Notes: generated by a model not told the origin, from the sequence alone. Shown: positions 15,173 through 24,984, counted from the first letter of the stretch. The stretch is 64,000 nucleotides of DNA from Lachnospiraceae bacterium (GCA_017540265.1 JAFYBJ010000004.1:93593-157592); one strand, 5' to 3'. Translations and numbers: made by a program.

Positions 15173-16924
15173 TTAAGCCTGAGCCACTTCCTGTCCTTCA
15201 CCTTCCTGCATCTGGTTTGCAGCTGTCTGCGCATCCATATCGTAAGCCACACGCATCATTTCCGCAATGGATGTAGTGCCCTCAAGCACGTTCCTTGCAC
15301 CGCTCATCTTAAGCGTGTTCATGCCTTCCGCAACAGCTGTATTTTCTATTATCTCCGCTGTAACAGTTTCGTGGAGTACACGTCTGATGCCGGCAGATAT
15401 GGGCATTATCTCGTATATAGCCTTTCGTCCTTTATAACCGTTACCGCACTTCTCGCATCCGCCGGGCTCATATACCGTAACATTGCTGTCCGCAGGGAGC
15501 CCCAATATCACAAGCTCCTGAGGCGTAGCCTGATGAGGCACCTTGCAATCATTGCAGAGCCTTCTTACAAGTCGCTGCGCTATGATACCAACCACGGCAT
15601 CACCTATCATGTATGCTTCAACGCCCATATCTATAAGACGGGTGATGGATGCTGCTGTTGAGTTCGTATGAAGTGTGGATATAACAAGGTGACCGGTTAT
15701 GGACGCCTGGACGGCGATCTGTGCAGTCTCGCCGTCTCGAATCTCACCGATCATGATGATATCCGGATCCTGACGGAGTATCGAACGAAGCGCCGCCGCG
15801 AAAGTGAGTCCGGCTTTTACATTCACCTGTACCTGATTTATGCCGGCGATATTTGCTTCGACAGGATCCTCAACAGTGATGATGTTAACATCAGGCTTAT
15901 TAAGTTCGTTTAAAACGGTATAACAGGTGGTAGATTTACCTGAACCGGTAGGTCCCGTAACAAGGATGATGCCGTGAGGGTTGTTCATTATACCATCAAG
16001 CTTTGCTTCATCATCGGGATAGAGACCCAGATATTTCTTTTCCTGGGTAAGCCCCTGCTTCTTTGTAAGTCGCATGACGGTCTTCTCACCGTAAACAGTA
16101 GGAAGGATAGAAACACGGACGTCGAATTCAACGCCATCCACCACATAGGTGAGACGTCCGTCCTGGGGTTTCCTCTTCTCTGCTATATCAAGACCGGATA
16201 TGATCTTTATACGTGCAGTCATAGCCGAAAGCATGGCGGTTGAATAAACCGCATCTTCCTGAAGCATACCGTCCACACGGCTCCTGATACGCAGGCTCTT
16301 CTCCATGGGCTCAATATGTATATCGGATGCGCCTTCACGAACCGACTGCTGTATCATTGAACGTACGATCTTAACGATGGGAGACTCGCCGATGGAATCA
16401 TCCTCAGCTGCGGTCTCAGTCTCACCGTACTCAGCGGCATGCTCTTCTTCGAACTGCTTAGCCGCATCGCTGGTCTCCTGCTTGCCGTATATCTTATCCA
16501 GATATATGGATATCATCTTCTGGGGCGCATAATACGGTATAACCGTCATTCCGGAAGACATTTCCAATTCATCGATGATGCCCAGGTTCATAGGATCGGA
16601 CATTGCCACCTTGATCTCTGTCAGGCTCTCAAAACCGAAGGGGAATATCTCATTCCTCTTTACGATATCATCGCCCACAGTCTCTCTGGCTCTGGGATCC
16701 GCTTCCTTCAGATCATCATCGGTACAGAGCTCAAAGCCCTGTGTTTCATGCATGAACTTGGCAAAGTCCGATTCGGATACAAGCCCCATGGACATGATGG
16801 TCTCGCCAAGCTTAGTCTTTGTATTCTTCTGTTCTTCAAGGGCGTTCTGAAGCTGCTCCTGTGAAATGAGCCCGGCATCAACCAACTGATCGCCCAGTCT
16901 TTTCCTTTGTCCGAAAAGTGCCAT
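15173..16924 (-). CDS. pilB: type IV pilus extension ATPase PilB with an MshEN-like N-terminus
   Basis: 583 residues. Walker A GPTGSGKST at about 324-332, Asp box ITVEDPVE, Walker B with MIGEIRD near 391-397, His box GHLVISTLHT at 411-420. A zinc site with Cys457, Cys460, Cys490 and Cys493 (CNDC and CEKC) is typical of extension ATPases. The first 60 residues contain RLGDQLVDAGLISQEQLQNA and a second weaker unit KLGETIMSMGLVSESDF, the pattern of MshEN domains that bind cyclic di-GMP. ATP hydrolysis powers pilus assembly at the cytoplasmic membrane. It is second in the pilT-pilB-pilC unit, 18 bases after pilT. Confidence 0.95.
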   Translation of the reverse strand: MALFGQRKRLGDQLVDAGLISQEQLQNALEEQKNTKTKLGETIMSMGLVSESDFAKFMHETQGFELCTDDDLKEADPRARETVGDDIVKRNEIFPFGFESLTEIKVAMSDPMNLGIIDELEMSSGMTVIPYYAPQKMISIYLDKIYGKQETSDAAKQFEEEHAAEYGETETAAEDDSIGESPIVKIVRSMIQQSVREGASDIHIEPMEKSLRIRSRVDGMLQEDAVYSTAMLSAMTARIKIISGLDIAEKRKPQDGRLTYVVDGVEFDVRVSILPTVYGEKTVMRLTKKQGLTQEKKYLGLYPDDEAKLDGIMNNPHGIILVTGPTGSGKSTTCYTVLNELNKPDVNIITVEDPVEANIAGINQVQVNVKAGLTFAAALRSILRQDPDIIMIGEIRDGETAQIAVQASITGHLVISTLHTNSTAASITRLIDMGVEAYMIGDAVVGIIAQRLVRRLCNDCKVPHQATPQELVILGLPADSNVTVYEPGGCEKCGNGYKGRKAIYEIMPISAGIRRVLHETVTAEIIENTAVAEGMNTLKMSGARNVLEGTTSIAEMMRVAYDMDAQTAANQMQEGEGQEVAQA

Positions 16925-16942
16925 ATCTTAAAGACTCCCCCT

Positions 16943-18004
16943 TTATCTGAGCTTCTGCTGCATTCCGTCGGGATCAACAGCATACTGTATTGCCATATCC
17001 CTTGTGATCCTGCCTTCCTGGAAGAGCTGTGTAAGAGCCTCGTCCATTGCGATCATACCCAGCTTCCTGTTCGTCTGCATTACAGAAAGCAGCTGATGTG
17101 ACTTTCCTTCACGGATAAGGGCACGCACAGCGGAATTTGCGATCATAACCTCGAATGCTGCCGCTCTTCCCTGACCGTCTGCCGTGGGAACGAGCTGCTG
17201 GGAGATAACCGCCTCTATAACGTTTGCAAGCTGCACTCTTATCTGCTGCTGCTGGTGAGGCGGGAAAACGTCGATGATACGGTCCACGGTAGCTGCAGCA
17301 CCTATGGTATGCAGCGTGGAAAGCACAAGGTGTCCGGTCTCGGCTGCGGTGATGGCTGTCGAGATCGTTTCAAAGTCTCGCATCTCACCTACGAGGATAA
17401 CATCGGGATCTTCTCGAAGAGCTGCCCTTAAGGCATTTGCATAGCTCATGGAGTCGAAACCTATCTCACGCTGGTTAACCATGGATGTCTTGTGGAGATG
17501 CAGGTACTCGATAGGATCCTCAAGTGTGATGATATGAGCATCCCTGTGTTCATTTACCATATTTATGACAGATGCAAGAGATGTGGATTTACCGGAACCC
17601 GTAGGACCGGTAACCAGGATAAGACCTCTCTTTCTGGTGTAGAGATCAACGAAAGCCTGGGGAAGACCCAACTGCTCGGGATTGGGAACCACGGTATTGA
17701 CAGTTCTGAGTGCCAATGCAACGGAGCCTCTCTGACGGAAAGCATTCACACGGTATCTTCCTATGGGATCCACCGCAAAAGACATATCGAGCTCTCCCTT
17801 GCTGTTGAAGATCTCACGCTGATGGTCGTTTGTTATTGAAAGCATAAGCTCTAACGTATCATCCGATGTAAGCACCGGGAACTGCTCCATTCTTACCAGA
17901 TGACCGTTCACACGCATCATAGGAGGAAGCTGTACCGTAAGGTGAATATCGGAAGCCTTCGCCTGCTTTGCCACCAGCAATACATCACTAATCTTTATCG
18001 ACAT
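16943..18004 (-). CDS. pilT: type IV pilus retraction ATPase PilT
   Basis: 353 residues, standard PilT length. Walker A GPTGSGKST at 133-141, Asp box IITLEDPIEYLH, Walker B DVILVGEMRD at about 201-210, His box GHLVLSTLHT at 224-233. The C-terminal AIRA-like helix is AVRALIREGK (292-301), which is specific for retraction ATPases. PilT lacks the zinc cysteines of PilB, as expected. It depolymerises pili for twitching or DNA uptake. It is the first gene of the motor operon, with an extended -10 promoter at 18113-18142 about 110 bases upstream. Confidence 0.95.
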   Translation of the reverse strand: MSIKISDVLLVAKQAKASDIHLTVQLPPMMRVNGHLVRMEQFPVLTSDDTLELMLSITNDHQREIFNSKGELDMSFAVDPIGRYRVNAFRQRGSVALALRTVNTVVPNPEQLGLPQAFVDLYTRKRGLILVTGPTGSGKSTSLASVINMVNEHRDAHIITLEDPIEYLHLHKTSMVNQREIGFDSMSYANALRAALREDPDVILVGEMRDFETISTAITAAETGHLVLSTLHTIGAAATVDRIIDVFPPHQQQQIRVQLANVIEAVISQQLVPTADGQGRAAAFEVMIANSAVRALIREGKSHQLLSVMQTNRKLGMIAMDEALTQLFQEGRITRDMAIQYAVDPDGMQQKLR

Positions 18005-18112
18005 CTCTCTGCCCTCTTTCTCTCATGTATTTTAACCCCATAAAAACAAACAGGAAAATGCGTATGTGCAAATCACACATAAAACACCCACTGTCTGCAA
18101 TTAAACATGGAA

Positions 18113-18142
18113 ATTATATCAAAAAAATATCTGCCGTGTAAA
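18113..18142 (-). promoter_or_regulatory. promoter of the pilT-pilB-pilC operon
   Basis: TTTACA (18142-18137), 18 bases, TATAAT (18118-18113) on the minus strand, with TGA directly before TATAAT (extended -10). This leaves a leader of about 100 bases before ATG 18004. It lies just past the stop of the gene at 18150. Confidence 0.75.
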
Positions 18143-18149
18143 GGGAGAA

Positions 18150-19415
18150 TTATAAGTCCCCTGATGGTCTGCGCGTTCCGAATACAAATACATACAGCCC
18201 GATGGTTGCAATGACTGTTGCTGCAGAGATAAAGAGCATTATCTCAACCGGATTTTTTCCGAATACCGCTCCCCCGAAATATGTAGTCATAAGATCCGCG
18301 TACACCTGCCACACATTGATAAGATGGAGGAAAGAAAAAGCAGCATAAAAATACAGGAATCCCCTATGCTTAGAATAAACATACGATAAGAGCAGCAATA
18401 CAAGACCGGAAAACAGATATCTTTCATGCATTGCTGTCCAGAACGTAAAGACAGGAATGATGATCATCGCTGCCATTACAGGAAAACTGTTTTTCATCTT
18501 CTTTCCATATAAAACAAGAAGAACAAAAAGGATCATAATGCAAATGATAATGATGTTCCCCCATGAACGAATAGTCAGTCCAAAGAGCCACAGCTCGGAT
18601 GTATCCGTCATGTTAAGACGCATAAGCGACCAGAAGTTCCATGCATTGCAGGAAGCAAAGGAATAATACCCAAGGGTTTCAAAATAACAGCCAATAACCT
18701 TTGTAACGTTGAAAGGAACAGAAACAATTAAAAACATGACGAAGCCCCAAAGCAAACCGCGGAAATATGCCATCATATTCTTCTTCCTTTCAGAAGACAG
18801 GAAATCTTTGACTACCGCAACTATAAGAACCGGAAAGAAAACCGCTGTCTGCTGTTTTATAAGGCATCCCGCGCAGAATGAGAGCACCGCCATATCCGCC
18901 TTTTTGTCTTCAAGGAATACGCACATTAGCGCCACAAAAAACATAAAGCAGGCATCTGTCTGTCCCCATATGGCAGAATTAAACATGATAGCCGGATTAA
19001 GGAAATAAAGTGCCGAAAGCAGTACCGGGTGCGGATCTTTCTTCTTTTCCAGCACGGCATATATAAGAACGCCCGTGGCAAGATCAAAAATGACCGGTAT
19101 CAGCCTGAGGTAAAATGTTGCTATCTGCAGTGACTCAATGTGATCGATCCCCGAAACAGCAGATACCAGATATAACAGCCACAGATAGAGCGGCGGATAC
19201 GGCATTTGAACCTCAGGAGCATAAAACCGCGACGGGCCGAAATTTATGAGCCTCGCCCCCCATTCTATCATATCCGTCTGATCCGGGATAAAGCCCGAAT
19301 AAAGGCATGCGAGCAATATACGGATAACGATCGCAGATAAAAAAACAGCCAGAAAAGCCCCCGGAATGTTTAAATCCGGAGTACCGCCGTTTTTATGTAT
19401 AGTATTTTTTTCCAT
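18150..19415 (-). CDS. GT-C membrane glycosyltransferase (Gpi18/mannosyltransferase-like)
   Basis: 421 residues from ATG 19415, chosen for the GAGGGGAGGGATGAT ribosome binding site. Around ten hydrophobic helices. The first extracytoplasmic loop reads GFIPDQTDMIEWGARLINFG, with the acidic DxxD-like motif typical of GT-C enzymes using polyprenyl-phosphate sugars. PYPPLYLWLLY and IWGQTDACFMFFVAL are also characteristic of the Gpi18-like group. It would transfer a sugar to an extracytoplasmic acceptor. It is divergent from the yfhO pair and directly upstream of the pilT operon; a role in glycosylating pilin or cell-wall polymer is a guess. Confidence 0.75.
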   Translation of the reverse strand: MEKNTIHKNGGTPDLNIPGAFLAVFLSAIVIRILLACLYSGFIPDQTDMIEWGARLINFGPSRFYAPEVQMPYPPLYLWLLYLVSAVSGIDHIESLQIATFYLRLIPVIFDLATGVLIYAVLEKKKDPHPVLLSALYFLNPAIMFNSAIWGQTDACFMFFVALMCVFLEDKKADMAVLSFCAGCLIKQQTAVFFPVLIVAVVKDFLSSERKKNMMAYFRGLLWGFVMFLIVSVPFNVTKVIGCYFETLGYYSFASCNAWNFWSLMRLNMTDTSELWLFGLTIRSWGNIIIICIMILFVLLVLYGKKMKNSFPVMAAMIIIPVFTFWTAMHERYLFSGLVLLLLSYVYSKHRGFLYFYAAFSFLHLINVWQVYADLMTTYFGGAVFGKNPVEIMLFISAATVIATIGLYVFVFGTRRPSGDL

Positions 19416-19529
19416 ATCATCCCTCCCCTCAAGCGATACTGTACTATTTAGTATACAACGCATAATTTTAACACGTATAAACTATGTCCACCACTTCTTT
19501 TTCTTATTTTTAATAACAGGGGAAATGAA

Positions 19530-19558
19530 TTGACAAAGCAAGTCACACATGACAAAAT
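19530..19558 (+). promoter_or_regulatory. promoter of the yfhO pair
   Basis: TTGACA (19530-19535), 17 bases, CAAAAT (19553-19558) preceded by TGA (extended -10). The leader to the ATG at 19620 is about 55 bases and contains a tandem repeat. Confidence 0.65.
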
Positions 19559-19572
19559 ATCATGCAGTATGC

Positions 19573-19606
19573 TGTCAAGAACTATATTATGTCAAGAACT
19601 ATATTA
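19573..19606 (+). repeat. perfect 17-bp tandem repeat in the yfhO leader
   Basis: TGTCAAGAACTATATTA occurs twice in direct succession (19573-19589 and 19590-19606). The second copy runs into the AAAGGAGA ribosome binding site. The repeat lies downstream of the predicted -10 element, in transcribed leader. Confidence 0.9.
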
Positions 19607-19619
19607 AAGGAGACATCTC

Positions 19620-22265
19620 ATGTCTGATAATAAAAATAAAAAACACTTTCCACTCCCTGCGGCAGCCTTTCTCGTTACCGCATTCCTTTATATGATCATT
19701 TGCATCTTTACAGGCTTCATATCCCCCGCGGGGATCAATATATATAAGGGAAACAACTATTACGAATACCTCTCCTTCATCAGTTCTTTCCTGCGGGTCT
19801 TAAAGGGTGAAGAAAGCTTCTGGTATTCCTTCTCTCTTTTCGCAGGCAGCCCCATGGCAGCCACATATATGCACTGCTGTATGAGCCCCTTTAACCTGCT
19901 TTATCTCATCCCCGGCATATCAATGGTCACAATGTCGCTTGTGATAAGCATTCTCAAGGCAGGCTGTGCCGCTGCATCTTTTGCATATTTTGCAGGAAAA
20001 AGATCAAAAACCTCTCCCATGCTTATCATGGGCACATCTCTTGCCTGGGCACTTTCTTCATATTCTGTAATGTGCTTTACCGAATATATGTATGCGGATA
20101 TCCTTTATATCCTGCCCTTCCTTGCCGAATACGTACTTCGCGCCGCAGATGTGAAAGTAATAAAAACCTCCGGCAAGACCATGACAGAAGAAGAATACAT
20201 TATAAAGAAAAAATACCGCTTTGACCTTATCATACTCATTCTGATATGCGGCTTTATGTTCCTTACCGGATACCATACAGCCATAGCCGCTGCAGTCTTT
20301 TCCTTATTCCTCTTTGCAGCCGTGAAGATAAATAAGGCAGATGGTCATGTTAAGGAAAATGTATTTCTTTCCTTCCGCTTTCTCTTTGCGCTTATCACAG
20401 GAGCGGGGCTCACAGCCATACTTTTAGTCCCCACATTTTTCTACGCTCATGAGCATCCGATCGTTAATCCTTTTGCTCTGGATGCTTTTGCAATTTCCAT
20501 TCCGGAGCTCCTTACAGCATTCTTCCAGGGATCGGCAAACGGAAGTGCCTCCGCAGTGCCTTATATCTACTGCGGTCTGGCAGTTCTTTTCATACTGCCT
20601 TCCTATATTGCAGACAAGAACACAACGCTTAAAGAAAAGCTCCTTACGGCAGTGCTGTTCTTTATCTGCCTGCTCTTCCCGGCACCTTTTCTCTCATCAT
20701 TCTGCATGATCTTCCTTATGCTCATGATCATCCTTGAGAAGGCAGAGCAGTATAAAGAAAACAAAAAGCCCGTACTCACGGCGCTTATATGCATATTCTT
20801 TTATGCCCTGATGATGAATTTTGAAAATATCACAGGCGCTGCAACGGTAAGCAGGAACGGCTTCTATATAAACGGGCTGTTCATAATACTCTGGGCAGCA
20901 TTGTTTATTTCTATAAACGCCCCCAAACTTGCAGATAATAAAGTAATAAAGAAAGCACCCCTGCTCCTTCTTTGTTTAGAACTTATCGCAAATTCTTATC
21001 TATCGATAAATTCCTATGCGGGACATGCTTATGATCCTTCCGTAAGGCTTTCAGTCGCTGAGGAAACACAGATCACAAACCAGATGACAGCTCTGAAAGA
21101 GGCCCTGCCAAAGGATGCCGATGATCTGTACCGCGTAAGAATTGATGGTATAGATAATATAAATGCCGCAGCATATTACGGTTTTAATACCTTAAGTTCT
21201 AAAAGTATCTTTCCCGATGACAATCAGACCAGAGCCTTAAGAAGCCTGGGCGTTCCTGCTTATCATGATACGGCGGCGGATATTTCCGCCACCCCCTTTG
21301 GCGATGATCTTTTCAGGGTAAAATACTCCGTAAGCGGAATGAATACGGGTGAGCTTTCCGTAAGTTCAAACGACAATATCCTCCACCTTGCCTTTTTACT
21401 GCCTGATATGATCGCAAAGGCTACTCCAATATGGGAGGCTGATCCCCTGTTTAATCAGGAGAAATTTGTTAATGCGGTAAGCGATAAGGAATTCTTACTG
21501 TGCGAGACTGTTTCCTCAGACAGTATAAAAAACTATACTCTGAATACCCTTATCGAAAATGAGGCGGAATATACCATGCTCAAAGTGATATCCCCCATGA
21601 TAACCAATCCGCTCGTATGTATATATACAGAGGAAAAAGAAGGATATGACACCTATCTTTACTTAAAAAATGCCACCGAGGGTGCCGTATCCCCCGCGGT
21701 AAATGCAGAGCTTTCAGGACCTTACTGTGACTTATCGGCTGATATGGGGCCGCTCTTAAAAGGCAGCCCTGAGCCCTATGTTCCTTCCGGAGTAAGCCTT
21801 AATGAACTTCCGGGAGCCTCCTATATCACACTTAATCTTACGGATAAGGAGCATTGTCTTAAAAACCTCGCTTATGTCCGTTTCAACGTAAATGCCTTAA
21901 AAGAGGCCGTTTCTCAGATCGGCACTCATCCTTTTGAAATAAAACTTATTGATAAAGACCACATAGAAGGCGATATAGAGGTACCTGCAGACCGCAGGAT
22001 GCTTTTTACCACCATCCCTTTCGATAAAGGCTGGGAAGCATACTGTGACGGTGAAAGAGAACCTGTACTTATGGCAGCTGCAGGCTTCTGCACCCTTGAT
22101 CTTTCAGAGGGGATGCATCACGTAAGCTTAAGCTATACCGCACCGGGATATGTTCCCGGAATGATCACAAGCTTTACAGCCCTTATGTTACTTCTTATCA
22201 CCTATCTCTTAAGGCCTGATAAGAAAAAGGTTTCAGAGAAAAAGGAGAGCGCCGATGTTAACTAA
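19620..22265 (+). CDS. YfhO-family GT-C membrane glycosyltransferase 1
   Basis: 881 residues with about 13 membrane helices, then an extracytoplasmic domain of roughly 350 residues. The N-terminal block GNNYYEYLSFISSFLRVLKG, then FWYSFSLFAGSPM, and MSPFNLLYLIPG are hallmarks of the YfhO family. The C-terminal end has the family pattern TTIPFDKGWEAYCDGE and LSEGMHHVSLSYTAPGY. In Bacillus and Listeria relatives, YfhO proteins act with a polyprenyl-phosphate glycosyltransferase to glycosylate lipoteichoic or wall polymers outside the membrane. Start has AAAGGAGA at good spacing. It overlaps the next yfhO gene by 11 bases, so both are made together. The acceptor is unknown. Confidence 0.88.
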   Translation: MSDNKNKKHFPLPAAAFLVTAFLYMIICIFTGFISPAGINIYKGNNYYEYLSFISSFLRVLKGEESFWYSFSLFAGSPMAATYMHCCMSPFNLLYLIPGISMVTMSLVISILKAGCAAASFAYFAGKRSKTSPMLIMGTSLAWALSSYSVMCFTEYMYADILYILPFLAEYVLRAADVKVIKTSGKTMTEEEYIIKKKYRFDLIILILICGFMFLTGYHTAIAAAVFSLFLFAAVKINKADGHVKENVFLSFRFLFALITGAGLTAILLVPTFFYAHEHPIVNPFALDAFAISIPELLTAFFQGSANGSASAVPYIYCGLAVLFILPSYIADKNTTLKEKLLTAVLFFICLLFPAPFLSSFCMIFLMLMIILEKAEQYKENKKPVLTALICIFFYALMMNFENITGAATVSRNGFYINGLFIILWAALFISINAPKLADNKVIKKAPLLLLCLELIANSYLSINSYAGHAYDPSVRLSVAEETQITNQMTALKEALPKDADDLYRVRIDGIDNINAAAYYGFNTLSSKSIFPDDNQTRALRSLGVPAYHDTAADISATPFGDDLFRVKYSVSGMNTGELSVSSNDNILHLAFLLPDMIAKATPIWEADPLFNQEKFVNAVSDKEFLLCETVSSDSIKNYTLNTLIENEAEYTMLKVISPMITNPLVCIYTEEKEGYDTYLYLKNATEGAVSPAVNAELSGPYCDLSADMGPLLKGSPEPYVPSGVSLNELPGASYITLNLTDKEHCLKNLAYVRFNVNALKEAVSQIGTHPFEIKLIDKDHIEGDIEVPADRRMLFTTIPFDKGWEAYCDGEREPVLMAAAGFCTLDLSEGMHHVSLSYTAPGYVPGMITSFTALMLLLITYLLRPDKKKVSEKKESADVN

Positions 22266-24876
22266 GTTATATAAAAAAGCTCCCTGCCTCTGCGCCGCAG
22301 GCATAACAGCAGCCGCATTTTTAATGTCCCAGGTAATTCTCGGTGTCATAGGCGGTGATATGACACTTTTTTACGGCGACCTGTTCATACAATATATTCC
22401 CTTTATAAAAATGTTCTTAAGAGCACTTAAGGGACAGGAAAGCTTCTGGTATTCCTTCTCTATTTATTTAGGTTCCGGAACGGCACTTACCTATACTTAT
22501 TACACCTTAAGTCCCTTTAACCTGCTCTATCTCATAGAAGCTGTATCGATACACGATATGACACTTATCATCATCACCCTAAAGCTTTCTCTTGCAGCAG
22601 CGGCATTTTCTTTTTTTGCCAGAAGATCCTTAGGCTTAAGCGGTCATACGGCTCTTTTATTCGCTCCTGCGTATGCCTTAAGCACATTCAGTGCAGCATT
22701 TTTCATACATATCATGTGGCTTGATGCCCTGTATATGCTACCTGTGCTTGTCCATTTCACGTTAAAGGAAGCAAAGGGAAGTGCAGAAAAAAAGGATCAT
22801 CTGATCCTAACCCTTTCTTTTGCATATCTCTTCATCACTAATTTCTATATCGCCTTTATGGCAGGCGTATTTATCGCATTTGTTTTTCTCGGTGCCGCCA
22901 TCAACGATGCCATCGAGACTAAAAACGGCAGGATAATCATAAACCGCGGCTTTTCATTTGCATTCACGGTTCTCCTTGCCGTAGGACTCTGCGCCTGCAT
23001 GCTGCTTCCTGCAGGCCTCTTTCTTTACAGAAATGCAGCACCGGATAATTTTGAATTTCGGGCTCTTAAAGTAACACTTGCAGATATATTGAAGCGATTT
23101 TTCATAGGAGAAATGCATGATCTGGATAATACCAGCCCCTTCCTTTACTGTTCGATACCTGCACTCCTCCTTCTGCCTTTCTTCTTTATATTAAAAGAGA
23201 TTCCTTTAAGAAAACGGCTGATAAGCGGTGTGATAATATTATTTTATCTTCTTTCAATGTTTTTACTTCCTCTCTACAAATTCATGCACGCCTTTGATTA
23301 TCCGAACTATTATGCTTTCCGGTTTAGCTTCTGTCTTATATTCCTTATTGTTTCCTTATCTGCCGTATGCTTTGAAAAATATAAGAATTCAGGCATATTC
23401 ATCTGGGGGCTTATTCTTTCTGTGTTCTATACCATAATGATGCGGATAGAGCCACAGTATATAGCTGCAAGCGATCAGGTTTCCTCCCCACGTGTTACTT
23501 TGTTAAATATTACCGCTATAATACTCTGGTGCCTGCTTTTTATGGCAGGACGCATAAAAAAAACGCGGATGCTTAAAATTTTCACAATACTTTTGATGCT
23601 TGCAGAGCTTACCGTAAATCTGGGTATCACGGTCAAAAACAGGGGATCGATCATTGAGAAAAAACAGGCTGATCTCGAATATGCGACAAGAGAAGTAATT
23701 TTTGACGATCATAAAAATCCGGATTATTCACCTGCTTCTAATGAATTCTCACGTATTTCCGCTGATCATGAGCCATTATATAATGCACCTTCTCAATTCG
23801 GTTTCGGCGGATTAAATACCTTTTCATCTTCAGATGATTATGAGCTCAGAAAACTGCTGCATAATCTCGGCGTAGCTGCTCCTAACAGAGTGATATACGA
23901 ACAGGGCTATACCCCTGTCACTTATGCACTTTTTGATACAGGCTATTTTATAGACTTTCCACAGACCATTGAGGGAGAGCCTTCCCCGGAAGAGCTGGCA
24001 AAAAAAATTGCTGTCATCCCAGCCGAATACTCGGTACCGCTCATCTTTATGGCATCCGGCAAAAGCCTGGAATACGCTTCCACAGAGAATCCATTTATTA
24101 ATCAGAATGAAATCTTCAGCTCTCTCACGGGAGAGACAGTCTCTTTTTATACACATGTTTCTTCTGATGACATATCCATTCTTTCCTTTAATGCAGCTGC
24201 AGATGTGGATATAGAGGATATGAAATTCTTTTATAGAAAAAATAACGCCATTGGCGACGCCGCTTTACAATATAAGATTAATGATAAAAACGGTAATGAT
24301 ATCTATGCCTGTTTTACAGAAAAAGACTGTATTCTAAGTCTGCGGACACCGGCCCTTACGGGAGAAACCTATGGTGCAGCACATGTACAGCGTATGAGTC
24401 AGGGTACACTCCTTAAAGCATCTACAGAAGATTCAGCCAAAACCATAAGAATAAGGTGGGCCGAGGATTCTTCCGACTATTGCTGTAAAGATATCTATTT
24501 CTTCGAATATACAGGCGAAGAAGCACTAAAGACAGCCTGTAAAAATCTGAGCAATAATGGAATCAATATAACAGAATTCAATTCAGATCACATAAAAGGG
24601 AAAATACATGCAGACGAAGCTTTCCCAGTCTTCATGACTACGATCCCCTATGATACCGACTGGCATATATATGTTGACGGAAAAGAGGCAGATACCTCTG
24701 CCCTTCTTGAAGAAGCTTTCCTCGGGCTTGAACACCTGGATCCCGGCGAGCATGAAATAGAGCTAAGATATATCCCCTCCGGCTTTAAAGAAGGGCTTAT
24801 AATAAGTATATTAGCCCTGCTGCTTATTATAGTAAGATATATTATCTACAACTGTAAAAAGAAAGCAAAACTATGA
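22255..24876 (+). CDS. YfhO-family GT-C membrane glycosyltransferase 2
   Basis: 873 residues, a paralog of the preceding gene. It keeps GDLFIQYIPFIKMFLRALKG, FWYSFSIYLGSG, LSPFNLLYLIEA and the C-terminal TTIPYDTDWHIYVDGKEA with LDPGEHEIELRYIPSGF. The extracytoplasmic domain (about residues 450-840) is diverged from its neighbour, as expected if the two handle different donors or acceptors. It begins 11 bases before the stop of the first yfhO. No terminator is obvious after 24876; the convergent relBE scar begins one base later. Confidence 0.88.
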   Translation: MLTKLYKKAPCLCAAGITAAAFLMSQVILGVIGGDMTLFYGDLFIQYIPFIKMFLRALKGQESFWYSFSIYLGSGTALTYTYYTLSPFNLLYLIEAVSIHDMTLIIITLKLSLAAAAFSFFARRSLGLSGHTALLFAPAYALSTFSAAFFIHIMWLDALYMLPVLVHFTLKEAKGSAEKKDHLILTLSFAYLFITNFYIAFMAGVFIAFVFLGAAINDAIETKNGRIIINRGFSFAFTVLLAVGLCACMLLPAGLFLYRNAAPDNFEFRALKVTLADILKRFFIGEMHDLDNTSPFLYCSIPALLLLPFFFILKEIPLRKRLISGVIILFYLLSMFLLPLYKFMHAFDYPNYYAFRFSFCLIFLIVSLSAVCFEKYKNSGIFIWGLILSVFYTIMMRIEPQYIAASDQVSSPRVTLLNITAIILWCLLFMAGRIKKTRMLKIFTILLMLAELTVNLGITVKNRGSIIEKKQADLEYATREVIFDDHKNPDYSPASNEFSRISADHEPLYNAPSQFGFGGLNTFSSSDDYELRKLLHNLGVAAPNRVIYEQGYTPVTYALFDTGYFIDFPQTIEGEPSPEELAKKIAVIPAEYSVPLIFMASGKSLEYASTENPFINQNEIFSSLTGETVSFYTHVSSDDISILSFNAAADVDIEDMKFFYRKNNAIGDAALQYKINDKNGNDIYACFTEKDCILSLRTPALTGETYGAAHVQRMSQGTLLKASTEDSAKTIRIRWAEDSSDYCCKDIYFFEYTGEEALKTACKNLSNNGINITEFNSDHIKGKIHADEAFPVFMTTIPYDTDWHIYVDGKEADTSALLEEAFLGLEHLDPGEHEIELRYIPSGFKEGLIISILALLLIIVRYIIYNCKKKAKL

Positions 24877-24984
24877 TCATCTGTCACCTACCCTGTATCT
24901 CCATTGTCGGGATCTGTTGGCAGTAAGGTCTTTCCCGTGAATACGGGGATTGTCACAATCAATCAGATTTTTATCTATCCATGC
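24877..24984 (-). pseudogene. RelE/ParE-type toxin fragment
   Basis: The minus-strand frame reads AWIDKNLIDCDNPRIHGKDL followed by TANRSRQWRYRVGDR, then a stop. This is the central conserved part of RelE/ParE-family toxins (NPRxHGKxL, WRYRVGDYR). Both the N-terminal helices and the last C-terminal strand are missing. The frame is out of register with the antitoxin fragment directly upstream, so a deletion fused the two genes. No functional toxin can be made. I found this by translating the gap, which holds no other gene. Confidence 0.8.

Noticed and set aside
19573-19606. tandem repeat considered as CRISPR remnant
   Set aside because: Only two units, no spacer between them, and no cas genes in the window.
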